Translations under genes and position numbers: made by a program
In this document: positions 24,716-36,319 of the stretch, in pieces
How the letters are laid out: the number at the start of each line of letters is the position of its first letter
How positions within the stretch are numbered: the first letter of the stretch is position 1
The notes under the pieces: generated by a model
Seen by the model: only the letters and a program-made list of their open reading frames with translations
What the model was told of the DNA's origin: nothing
The model's database searches: none
From: Tyto alba
Lineage: Eukaryota; Chordata; Aves; Strigiformes; Tytonidae
Length of the DNA: 64,000 nt
Assembly (NCBI RefSeq): GCF_018691265.1
Contig: NW_024881261.1
Location: 25,135,374 to 25,199,373, forward strand
Direction: 5' to 3'

Positions 24716-24784
24716 CGTGTCTTTGTGCGTATTGTCCCGTGCGGCTTTGTCACCCACGAGTAATACCGGTCAGTGAACCATGCG
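24716..24784. promoter_or_regulatory. Small CpG cluster
   Basis: Seven CpG dinucleotides occur in 69 bases (at 24,716, 24,728, 24,738, 24,742, 24,757, 24,767 and 24,783), while most of the window shows about one per hundred bases or fewer. It may be a small unmethylated regulatory element, or a remnant of a younger insertion that has not yet lost its CpGs. The block just upstream (TGCCTGGATTCAAGCCCGTG) has a weak box B look, so an old SINE is another option. No transcript evidence exists in the sequence. Confidence 0.3.
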
Positions 24785-24789
24785 GTGCT

Positions 24790-27700
24790 GTGTGTTGGGC
24801 TGTGGCCACAGCTGCCCCATCTCCTACCTCTTCCTTTCCTTCATCTCTCTCCGTTTAGAATGGATCTGCACTTATCCCTCACAAATATTTTCAAGGTGAC
24901 TAAAATGGCTTGGCAACCTCTCAGTTTTCTTATAGAAACTTCCTAGGTCTGAATCAATTGCTGCATAATAATAATTTCAAAGTGTGACAGCTGCAGTCTG
25001 GGGATCAAAATTTGTATTGCAAACTCCAGCATGCCTTCACAATGCCTTCAGAGTGAGCAAATGTTGCTGTAATTGCTTTACAGAGCAAGCTGAAATGGAG
25101 GTAGTTGAAGTGGGTTTTTTGGAGTTATCACAAAAGCAGCTTGTAGGTATGGGCAGAAATGTACCTCATCTTCCGTTTCCTAGGCACATATTATAACTAC
25201 AAAGTTGCAAATTAAAGAAATTCCCACCTGACCTGCTGGCCTGATACATGTTTGACAGACTTAAATCTAGTTCTCTCATTTTCCTGAATAAGTAAACGTT
25301 ATATAAGATTAACCTTGGATGGAAAAACCTTGATTCTGGCTATTTAAACAATTTGATGAAACTTAATCAATTTCAGTGGCAGGAAGTAAGTGCCCCCTTC
25401 ACACTTCAAGTGAGCCAAGTTAGCCTGGCAAGCAGCATCCCCTCATCATGAGGCTGTGCCTCTGAGCCTGGTTCTGTCCAGTGCAGCCTCTGCTAGCCAT
25501 GCACTTGCTGAGCTTTCTGCTCACCATCTGCATCTCAGCCATGCCTGTCCCTTCCATCTTCCACTTTGATCCACTCGGTTCTTTCACTGTCTGTCTTTCT
25601 GCCTTTCCGTTTGTTTCCTCCCAGTTAACATTCCAGCCTCCTAACTGCACATTCACACAGGAAAAGAAAATCATAAAGCTATTGTGGTATTTGAGGTCAA
25701 TCTATAGCTTTATGCTGGAGCAACTTCCAAAAGTGCCTCTTTCAGTCTCCTTTTTCATCTCTATAATAAGTAGCTGGTGGAATCTACTGCAGTGGTCATA
25801 ATAGATAATATCTTCTATTATCCATTGTTTCAAATAAAAAGATTGGATTGTTAACCTATGAAAAGTAACCTTAAGGTTGCCTCAGTCTTTTCCTGATATA
25901 TCACTAAAGTGAGTTTTAATGAATTGGTTTGTTCCAAATAATTTGGAGTATCTGTAGAAACTATTTCATTTGAAAATGGTGAGGACTTTTTTTTTTTTTT
26001 TTTCCGGTACAGTCTCTGAAAAAACAGTTTTTAAACATCAACTTAAATTACCCTGAAATGCATAGAACCTTGAATGTAAATTGAAATCAGTGAGACTCAT
26101 ATACAAATTTAAAATGTGCTTAATGAACATCTCAAAATGCATGGTACTTTGTTTACAACCCAGAGTCAGTTCTTCAAGAAAAGAATCATCTGCTCTAAGT
26201 GGGCTCCAATTTCAGTCTTTCACTGAGGAAGTATATAAAAGCATGTGATTGCCTTTACCTCTGATTATTTGTAAACAGATTCAGAATGCAAAACTGTAGA
26301 CTGGTAGACTGCTACATGTTTGCAAGGGTCTGTTTAATGTTTAGTTGTGTGAAAGCATTTGGTTTTTACCTTTTGGGTCCATTCCAAATCCTTATTTTTG
26401 CTTCTACTGATGTGTGTATATGTAACACATAAGACTGCAACCTAAAGTTTAGCTGCTTTGTTTCTTTTTACTTCATAATCTTTTATAGGGCTTTGCAAAT
26501 TATATTTGGTAATTGAAACAGACAAGTTTCTTTAACACATATTATAGCCTACCTTAGAATGCATGATCTGTTTCATAGCCATTACTGTGACTAAGTGGGT
26601 TGTGTGGCAGGAGACTCAAGACTCTAGCTTAATAAATCATTGCCCGCTTGGTCAGTTTTAGGCATGAAAGAACAAAAGTATAATATAATTTCTGGTTCAA
26701 CTAAAGGATTATCAAGAAAGATTTGTGAGTTGTGTGCAACCCCCTAACTTTCTGGGAAAGAAGGCCATCTAGAACTTGCTTATCTTCCCATGAATAAATA
26801 AACCAGTCTTTCTAATTAAAAATTCTTTATTGATAACCTGCAGATTTATTTTGTGCTGTAGTTAGAATGTGGATATCACAAGACAAAGTTTAATTCAACT
26901 GGGTAGATCTCCCAGTGGGAGACAAGCAATGTGTAAAATAGTCCTTAGTTGCTTTGAGAACATGAGGTATTGGAAACTGCACACAACTTTTTGATCCAGC
27001 TAACCCCATGATACCCTGTGAAAACATGTTAGTAAGAAACAAATGAACAACTTAGACAAATGATGATAGAAGTCCAGCTTAGTGATTTAGGGTTTCAAAA
27101 ATACAAAAGATATATGCAGCATCAAATGGGAACCTCTTTAGAGGTTAAATTAGGATCTTGAATGCATGCAGATGAATGAGGATGGTTTAATTGTAGATGA
27201 ATGAAGTTTAACTTATTTAAATGGCACTCTCTGTCTACACTTCTAATTGTACCATATGGCATCACCTAATAAGAGCCAAGTGCAGATGCCAGTTACATCA
27301 CAGTATGATATATTATAAAGCAATCAAATTTGAAGTGAAGATTTATGATGGAGCTCTTCTTTGTTAAAACCAAGCAAACAAAAGAAAAGCCATCTGATCT
27401 ATTACAGTCACTGAATAGGTCTCTGTTTTAAAGCTCCTGTTCGAAGACTTGTCCCTTGGTGTGCATCCTGCATCCCTAGGTAGTCTCATAAGGGGTTAGG
27501 AGCTGAGGGAAGGATTCCAGAGGTGAGACCTACCTTTATGCATGACCAAAATACTTTGCTCAGGAAGGACAGAATGGTGAGTTCCTGAAGTGAGCTGAGA
27601 GGGTACTCCCTTCTGGTGTGCAGCTGATGGAGCTGGGGTGCCCATTATCCAATTGCTTCTGGTAAGTGTGTTTAGGAACCCCATTTTGGGATTATCACCA

Positions 27701-30700
27701 ATTTTCTCTCCTCACACACCCATTGGTACATGTTAAGGAGGTGGAATAGACCATTCTACTCCTTTAGTTTTTACCCCTGTGTAACCCATGCTAGAGAGTT
27801 TTGTTGATGTTGCGGGAACTCAGCTTGATCATATGTGACTGTGAATATCATTAAGATACTCAATCCCAAAGACCCAGAAAGTAATGGAGAATCCTTTGCA
27901 TACTTTCTCTTTTGTCTGGGTAGTAGTATATGGTTCCAAGAAACTTACAGAAACTTGGAAATTAAATTAGGTGCCAGAATGCTTCCTTAGCCTGCTTGTG
28001 TATACATCATCATTAAAAATGAATAACTTGATCAATAACATAGTGGTTCTTTCCTAGATTGTCTTCTCATTATTTGCATCCAGAATTCACAGCTGTGTTT
28101 CAGCCATTCACAGTAACTCCTTGGAAGCTGCAAAACTGTCATTTCTTTCCCTGCTTTGTTACAGGACAGGTGGTGAAATTTATTCTGTTTTTACTTTGAT
28201 TTTTGTATGGAGGAAGAAATCAGTATAGCGCTCGGTTTGTTTCCTTTTTAATATCTCCAAATAATTACTGAAACCTTTAGGAATACCAGGAATAATGGCA
28301 AAACATTTGTAGTTGTTCTTGTAGCTAGAGGGGAAAGCATTATAGTTGATATTCATTTGCTTGAGTTTATATAAAACTCAAAATAGCATGGTAACAGTCT
28401 TAGTTTAAGAAATAGATACTTGGAAAAATTTTTATTTTTCTAATAAGTTTGAGATTGAGTGACCTATTCAGTGTATTTAAGAGCTGTTCTTTAGAAAAGC
28501 TAATCTGATATTATTTGAAACAATTTATCATTCAATATCAAAGCAATATCCTGCTGGAACACCAGGAGGGCATCAGCATCCATCTGCAAACAGAAGTATT
28601 CCAACAGTAATTTCTGCCATTGCCAATTAAGGAAGCTTTAAAATAACAGTCACCAGGAATAATTTGCAGGTGAAGAAATTGCAACACATGTGCATTCTGA
28701 CTGTCATTTGACCTGTGTGCAAGCATGTAAATCTCCCATTATTCCTAAACTGAATAATCCTGGGATAAAACCAAAGCCATCAAGCGGAAATAATAGTCAG
28801 AACTATGTAGCACTGACAGTACACAGAGCTCACTCTTCTTCTCTGGCTTTTGTTGCACGGCTTGCTGAGCGAGGGGTGAAATAAAACAGTTGCATGAGAG
28901 TGTGTGAATCTTCAAGTACAACAGAATGATCTGTCCAGACTAAAAATACAGGAAAAGATGAAACAGGAGGAAGATTAGAGTTGATGTACAGGGCCTGAGA
29001 CAACGCAGCGACAACACTTTTCTCCTGCTGAAGAGAAGTGTATGGGTTTGATCAGATGGGTCAGGCTCTGAACTGAAGGATTCCTAGTTCCTCCTCACAT
29101 CTGCCTTTGGAGACCAGGATATTCACAAAGCTATTTTGTTACAAAAGTAAAGCAGCGCCCTGGCAAACTCATGCCATACATGACAAGAACCAGATCCTTC
29201 TGAATGGAACAGAGCATACATTTTCTTTTCAGATTTACCCAAAAAGAATTTTCATTGTTCCTGATAATTTAATCCAGGTTCCCTTCTCTCTCTGCATGTT
29301 ATTTACTGAAAAGTACAATGTATAAACTCATCTGTCTACTTTCTTTTACTGTTAAAAGGTTTCAGGGAAATAATTGGGGAAAGTTAAGCATAATTCTTGT
29401 TCACATTTTGGTCTGCCTCCTAAGACTGCCCTCTCTGGGCAAATTCTCTTGAGGATTTTTCTGATGCCTCTCTGTGTGGAGAGTCTGCTATTGCATTTTC
29501 ATTCCCTGGCCTCCCCAGGCTCCTTATACAGTCAGTGGAGAGAGGGAAGTTTTTCCAAAGGGGAAATTCAAAGCATCTAAATGATCCTCCTCTCCTAAAT
29601 CACCCTCTTCAGAGACTGGTCTCTTCCATTGATTATAGGTGGCATGTAAAACTTGTGTTGATAAAAACAGTGCTGTTTCACTGTGAAAATTTTGCACATC
29701 CAATGCAATTTTAGGTTCACTCTCTTGTAAATTGATTTAGCTGCATCTTTCCAGCTCTAGCTGGGGATATCTCTGAGAATAAGTAGTCCAAGAAACCTCA
29801 GGGAGTTCTGTCAGGTGGGGTGGCCAATCAGAAATCTTTTATTAGGCATCAAGGTGATGAGCCTTTGAAAAAAATCCCCATGTCCTGTTGCACTGAGGAA
29901 CCCCTGGAACAGCTGTATCTTGTGAAAAACCAATGATCCATAGTTGCAGAGGTTTTTGGTCTGTGTTTCTGTGGAGCTGTGGCCATGTGTGTGGATGAAA
30001 GGAGGCCTGCTGCCTGAAGTAGGTCTTGGTTAAAGGACATTTGCATGGCAGCTGAGTTGCACCTAATAGTCCTGCTGAAGGCGCTAGCTCACCAAAAGTG
30101 AAAGCTTCAAGATGTGTCCTTAAGGAAGAGGAAGGCATTATTAGTTTTGTTATATTTAACGAGAAGGGAACTGCCAGATTCACGTTGGCAGACTCTGTTT
30201 AAATCACTCAGCTCTGATTTTCAAGGCAACTGGATCAGATGCCTGCGTGTCACTGCAATCATGCTGCCTCCTAAACTATAACCACTGCACAGTAGGCAGA
30301 ACTGTGGTTTGTGGTTATCTCAGCAGACTCCTGGGCTTGCAGCTGGAGGGGGTTCAGGCAACTTGTGGCTGTGCAGACCCCTGGCTTCCCATGCAGCCTC
30401 TTATGGAGGATGTGTTTCAGCTGCCTGAATGTTGTGCCTGTTGTATCCAGCTACAAAAAAGCTAGAGTCCTTGTGCCTGCAAAACCTGTATAACAAGCAT
30501 TGTTTTGACCGACTAACATCTCCCTTCTGGTTGATTTCAAACATCTCTGGTAAAATAATTTTCCTCATCACACTGATGCTGTCCCTTACACCCACACCCT
30601 CATTGGAGCACCTTCTCATTTTCTACCACATTACCCTTATCACCAGAATGATCTTCCATCTTGTCTCTCAACCCTTTCCAGCCAGCCCCTTCCCCATGCA

Positions 30701-33030
30701 CTACTTGTCCTCTCCCTCTAGACTTCCTGTCTGCATGCACAGCTTAAAAATTTCTGCTCTTCTGTTACCAAAATTGAAGGAATTTCTTATAACATTTTAA
30801 GATACAGCCAACAAAATCTGGAAGAGAAGGGGATATTCAGACTTCCATAACAAAGACAATTCATGATATAATCTGTGTATATTGGGAAGACCCATGAGTT
30901 TTGGTTTAATTGGAGAAGTTTTACAGACAATAATTAATGTTTTAGGAGAATCTCATTGATGAGCATTTCATCTCACTCAAAATTAAAATTTTTTTGTATG
31001 CATATACCACTATTTTTCAGCTGTTTACAACCACCAGGTATTGAAATCAATAATGTTTGGTTTTGTAGAGGACAATTTGTTTCCAAATTCAAAGTGGCAT
31101 TTTAAAATCCATTGATAGAAGCTTTGTTCTCAGACAAACAGAACAAGACAATGACGCTTAAAGTACCTTTCCTTCTGAAAGTCCAACAATGGATTAGGTT
31201 TTTTCTTGACAGATATTATTCTGTATACCTCCCATTTCACCTATTTTTCTTCCAGATGATTTTAGTTCCAAATTGCCCACCAATCCTTTCTCTACATATC
31301 ACACAATTTAGAGCATTCAAATTAACTGTGGCACGCTCGTCGATAGAACAGAAAATGTGATGAGGTCTGTGTCTCTGCACTATCATAAATTGTTTGAGAA
31401 CTCTGCAAGATTTTTTAAAAACTTTTTGAGGAAAGTTTCCTACTATTTGATCTGGTTTTGGTCAGTATCTGAGTCTCATAGATAAATGTGTTTTGTTTTC
31501 TTTAAACAGGTGTTTTATCTGTCACATATAATGCCAATCAGATTAGGTAATTCCAGGTGATCTTGTCAGTTTGTCCTATGTAAGTTTTTACTGGATAAGC
31601 AACCCTTACTGAGACAGTGCAGGAAATTAATTTGTCTTCTGTTCATTTTCATGCTTGGCTGTCACAGAAAATCACTTCTCACAATACCATATGTGCTAGA
31701 ACCATTATTCTGCTCTATGCTATATCATATTTATTTTATGTTGACTGATGCTTGGTTTTCACATTTTAGATCAAGAGGAGCACTTCCACAAGATGTTCTG
31801 AAGGTGTTTATCAAATCCACAGCTCTTGCCACATTATGTCCCAGAGAAATGAAAATAAACACTGTTGGTGTGCAGTCTGAGACTGGGCATCACCATTTGA
31901 TACAGGGATTGCAACAGTAGTTTGTTCATTTTAGGAGAAAAGGAGGTCTGTAAAGCGTGAAACAAGTTGGTCCTCTCTATGAATTATGTGGGATGAACCA
32001 AATTCTTTGGAAAGTAGGTTAGGAAGAGATAGATCGTCTGCAGTTTTCATTGACTTGAACTGCACATAGTCTAGATTTTAAGGGCAGGACTTGACATGCT
32101 ACCTATAGAAATGACAGGCAAATTATCTTTAAGTGTTAGCTTTCACAGTGCATCACAAACAAATTTGGAAGTCTTAGAAAGAGGCATTCAGCTGCTCAAG
32201 TTCCTGCACAGGCATTAATCTCACTGGGTGACTCTTCTGTGAATAGACACTCATACTGATCATGTGATTCAAAGTTAGATCTGCAGAACCAGGCCCTAAG
32301 GAGAGAAATGTTTTCAGCCGATGCTTCAGATGGTCATCCCTAGACCATGTGTCATTTTGTCACCTTTCAATCCTGTGCTAAAAAAACCCCACCTGTTTCC
32401 TGAGGACTGCTCAGGGCACAAGTAGCCAAGGTCGCTACTTGAATTTTGCTATTGCAACAGCAATTAAGGGTAATTAAGATGGGAAAAACAAAATCTTAGC
32501 CTCATTATGGTTTCTGTCCTTGAATTTTTAACATTTGCAGTGAATGAGCTACCTGCCTTTGAAAGGACCTGGTTTTGTTTTGGCATAGTCCTCTGATGGC
32601 TCCTGAGCAGGACAGCAGCATCCATGACGCTCTGTCTAGTGTTATAGCTGCTTTCCACAAGATTTTGTGCTCACGCACACCTTTCTGTCCCTTGTGCTCC
32701 CTTGCACTATTTAGAACTGCCTTTGGCCACTACCTCTGTGAGGTGCCCCAGGAGTACTTAATTTGAGCCTTTTGATAGTGCTACCTCCAAGTTACCTGCA
32801 TTTCTCGATAGCTCTTGTCACAATGGATATAAAGGAAACCTTCTTTGGTTTTTGAGGTTAATAGATCTTTACAGGCTGCTGGAGAGATTTTTGAATTCCC
32901 CATTCCTTTTTGCTAGGGAGGTCTGTGTACAGAGATCTAAACTCTGTGCAGGAATTAAGTCCTTCAAATTCTAGCAGTTGTCAGGCAGTTGTAGAGACAG
33001 ATGGGGTTTGATGATTTTGCAGTCCTTGTT
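24790..33030. other. Long gene-free stretch
   Basis: AT-rich unique sequence with a T17 tract at 25,987-26,003. A 106-codon frame at 25,481-25,801 starts with a hydrophobic, signal-peptide-like stretch but matches nothing I know. Pyrimidine-rich sequence lies at about 30,540-30,740. Blocks such as 28,690-28,890 have an even, repeat-free texture that could be conserved noncoding DNA. Confidence 0.5.
25987..26003. repeat. T17 tract
   Basis: Uninterrupted homopolymer in unique AT-rich DNA. Confidence 0.95.
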
Positions 33031-33039
33031 TAGGGCAAT

Positions 33040-33520
33040 AGCTAGCCCTTCTTCCCTCCTCACGGGTGTAGTTACACTGTGGGTCTCGCTGCTGCGGGAT
33101 GTTGTGGCTCCCTCTGGACTGTCTGCCCCTGCACGGCTACAAGAGGATCTCCTGTAAGAACTGTCTGCAAAGGTGTGCGAAACAAAGTGCTCCTCGGGCT
33201 TGAGAAATCCTATGAAACCATGTGCTAGAGGTTGAGAGAACACACCGTGGTTTACAGTTTTTTGTACGTGTGTGTGTGTGTGTGTGTGTGTGTGCCTGTG
33301 CTGGTCTCATGACTGTACTCTTCCCGAGGCACGTTGTCCCTTGTCAGAAAACCACGCAAGGAGCTAAGTCAGGCTTTGGTCTGACTCAGCACAACCATTC
33401 TCCAGTCCCTGTGTGTTACAGCAATAGACTATGGACAGACCAGGCTGCGAGCATTCTTGAGAGGAGGAACAAAGAAGAAAAGGGATCAAGTTCTGTGATA
33501 AAATCCATCACGACCTGGCG
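33040..33520. promoter_or_regulatory. CpG-enriched block with (GT)n microsatellite
   Basis: At least eleven CpGs fall between 33,061 and 33,357 and more follow to 33,520, in an otherwise CpG-poor window. A 27-base GT run sits at 33,268-33,294. Open frames exist on both strands (90 codons minus, 129 codons plus) but the GC rise makes these expected, and the plus frame translates the GT repeat as Cys-Val. It does not reach classical CpG-island density. A regulatory element or an old GC-rich insertion are possible. Confidence 0.3.
33268..33294. repeat. (GT)13 microsatellite
   Basis: Twenty-seven bases of uninterrupted alternating G and T. It is likely polymorphic and has Z-DNA potential. Confidence 0.95.
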
Positions 33521-33575
33521 CTTTAACAGATCTTTTGCTGTGTTTTTTTTTAATTTGTTCAAGTGTCCTGTCAGC

Positions 33576-33589
33576 CTGCAAGCTTGCAG
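33576..33589. other. Perfect 14-bp palindrome
   Basis: CTGCAAGCTTGCAG is its own reverse complement with no spacer. It could be a dimeric protein-binding site or chance. Confidence 0.7.
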
Positions 33590-33599
33590 AGGTGATCCT

Positions 33600-36175
33600 G
33601 GGTATTCTTGAGTGGCTCAGGAAACCATATTTTTTCTTCTTTTCCCCAGACATGACCCATTTCTGTCTAGGATGATCACGCCATTCTGCATCAGAATGTA
33701 GGCTTTTGGCTGCTGAGGTATATGTCAAACAGGACTGATTGCTTAAAGCCAAGAATAAATCCAAGAATTTATACATATGTAAGGAGCCTCTCTGCCTGGT
33801 CTGCTCAGCCCTAGCAATTTGATTACTTTTTCAAGCCTTTCTTTGCAAGAAGGAAGATCAGGGGTTTTTTTTCCTCTTCTCTTTCAAAAATAATATTCTT
33901 TACAGCATGAAAAACTGTCATGTATAACAAAGGGCCCAGGTGCATGCTATCAATGCTGGGTTGACTTATGCCAAAGAGAAGAAGATATTAAGACCTGTTG
34001 CAGACAGAATAGCCAAATTTCTTTATTTTCTTTTTTCTTTTTTTTTTTTTTTTTAAGAGAAAGGATTATAACAGTTTTATTTTACAAGACCTGAACTCAC
34101 CATCCTCAGTGGAAAATATGAGTTTTGTTGCCCAGTGTGGGAGCATGGGTATCATGTTAGCAAACTGGCTATGGCACATCTCTAGTAAAAAAGCAAACGG
34201 TATGGATTACAGGACACCTTGTGACTGGGTATTGCTTAGCAACAAGACATGTTTAGGTCACAGACTTGGTGACATAAATCATGCTGAGGATGAACAGGTA
34301 GTATCTGACTACATAACATGCATAATGTTCAAAACAACTAACCCTTTCACTGACTTCTGGCAACATCGTTATTTTTCTGTATTCCTCTATAAAGCAGCGT
34401 TAAGGATGAGAAATTTGACTTTTTCAGAATTTGGAGATCAGTGAAGTTAATTTTTCTCCAAAAATTTGTTCAGATGGAATTTCTGTTCCCTGTTGTCTGG
34501 CTAAAAATATATACAACATGTCATAGTCAAAAATCAATGTTGCTGTCAAAATCTTGAGTTTTCCTGATTATTTTTCATTTTTGTGCATTTTTTAATGTTG
34601 TATTTTTATATTATGATACATTACTCAAATGTTTAGATGTTATGGAAGGAAAGTTAGAATTTAGTGTGGTTAATTGGGTTTTAAAGATCACATCTCAAAA
34701 AGCTGGCTTTTCTGCTGCTAGCATTTTAAGTCTCTTTTTGAATTAATGGGTCAGGCCTACTCATGTTACCCTTATGTCACAATGAACGTACCTTTGCAAT
34801 AGAAAGGCATGTTTGTGGCAGGTGTTTTCACGTGGTGCTTTTTTCCTGTAGTCTGAAAATTGATTTTCTGAATGTGTTTTTCAGCTTCAAATTAACATAT
34901 ATTATGTTACTTTACATTATGTAGAAGTCCTAAAGAAGGATATAATCACATCCCAAGAACTGAGCATTCTGTATGTCTGCAGTGACTTTTGGTGGAGAAT
35001 ATTGCCTAAACACTGTTTGAGTCTGCATTTGTCCCAGGATGGATATGTGTGTGCCTTGTTCTTAAGAGAACAAACAAGTAATACAAAATACGCCTGACCT
35101 CAGCACCAATTTGCGTTAGTTCTTTCAAAGCCTTGAGGTATTTTTGTTCTTGGAAGAGGAGTAACAATACATTTTTTTAAAACAAAATTGCAACTTTTCC
35201 TTCCTAATTAAGAAAAGTATGAAGTTACAGGGTCCATCATCTCTTTTACTATATGTGTTCTAAATATTTAGGAAATGTGATGTGCGTTTTTAGCATCCTC
35301 TGTTTTGGAGTATTCTGTGAAGCTGAGGTACTTCAGTGTGATGTTATGACTTTCTCATGCAGTGATTTCACTTGCAACTCAGGAACAGTCCTAATAGGAC
35401 TTTCAGGACGGACAACAAAATGTGGGTTGTGGTATGGCAGCTTTCCCCTCCCCTCTACCTCTTTGATAGCCAACTGTTGAAAAGTGGTTTTAATTGACTA
35501 AAATGTTATTATTAAGCACAGTTTTCATAGCTGGTCTCAGGGAACTGCCCTCACCCACAAAACTGCACAGCAGTGGTTCTGAAATGAGAAACCGACTATT
35601 TCTTTACTTCACACAAGTCAAACAACAATATTAAGAGAGGTTTTACTCGGGCCAAGCTTTGTAAAGGGATTCATATTTAAATCAGAAGGGAATTGTAAAC
35701 CTAATATTAGCATCTGAGTATCATGTAAATCCATAGAAGTCACAATATATACCTGAAATTTGTAGCTTCATTTGAAATGTATAACTTTATCAGCTAAAGT
35801 CTTCCTGATTATACATAGTGCATGAAGTGTTAACTAAACTAGCAGCTCATGTTGGTATATATGTGAGTGAGCGCTGTGAAAATGAAAACTCTGAGACCTG
35901 CTCGCTGAGTCCAGGAGACAGGGCCAGACTCCAGCATGTTATAACTCAGACAAAAGTGTCAGTGTCATTAGTAGGTCTAATTAACACTTTTGGTCTATGA
36001 TGAAACAGGCTTAAAATATCTTGCTTATGAAAAGAAACAGCTTGTGTGTGAGAAGCATCCAGAGTAGGGTTCATCTGCAACTGTTGAAAAAGCAATATCT
36101 TGTCCTTCATATGTTGCTCATCATTTCAGGATCTTAATGTCTTCCCAAGTGGTCCTGTCACAGCCATTCTGTGGC
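33600..36175. other. Gene-free stretch
   Basis: Unique AT-rich sequence with a T17 tract at 34,038-34,054. The 111-codon plus frame at 34,109-34,444 has no recognisable domain. Confidence 0.5.
34021..34054. repeat. T-rich tract with T17
   Basis: CTTTATTTTCTTTTTTC followed by T17 (34,038-34,054). Simple sequence with no gene context. Confidence 0.95.
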
Positions 36176-36179
36176 ACCA

Positions 36180-36312
36180 CTGGGGAAATAAAGATGGAAA
36201 GAAGGGAGGTCATTTGTTCAGTGTCCTATAGGAAATGTGCTGGAATTGGAACCTGGCTCCCCTGAGACCTGCTCCTTTGTCCTGATCAAAAGATTGCTCT
36301 ACCTCTCCACCA
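36180..36312 (-). mobile_element. tRNA-derived (MIR-like) SINE relic
   Basis: Minus-strand reading gives GGTAGAGCAATC (36,302-36,291), which matches the D-arm part of many tRNAs, and then GGTTCCAATTCC (36,253-36,242), a box B match. Downstream of box B, ACTGAACAAATGACCTCCC and TTTCCCCAGTGG occur in the same order as the CORE region of MIR-type SINEs. The combination of pol III boxes and a CORE-like body is good evidence for a SINE; the exact family is inferred. Confidence 0.6.
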
Positions 36313-36319
36313 GCGTTCA

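Noticed and set aside
25481..25801. 106-codon frame with signal-peptide-like start
   Set aside because: The hydrophobic start comes from pyrimidine-rich sequence. The rest has no family resemblance and no supporting context.
33222..33611. 129-codon plus frame
   Set aside because: It runs through the GT microsatellite (Cys-Val repeat) and T8; composition explains the openness.
35570..35585. CAGTGGTTCTGAAATG as a DNA-transposon terminus
   Set aside because: Single short match with no partner terminus.
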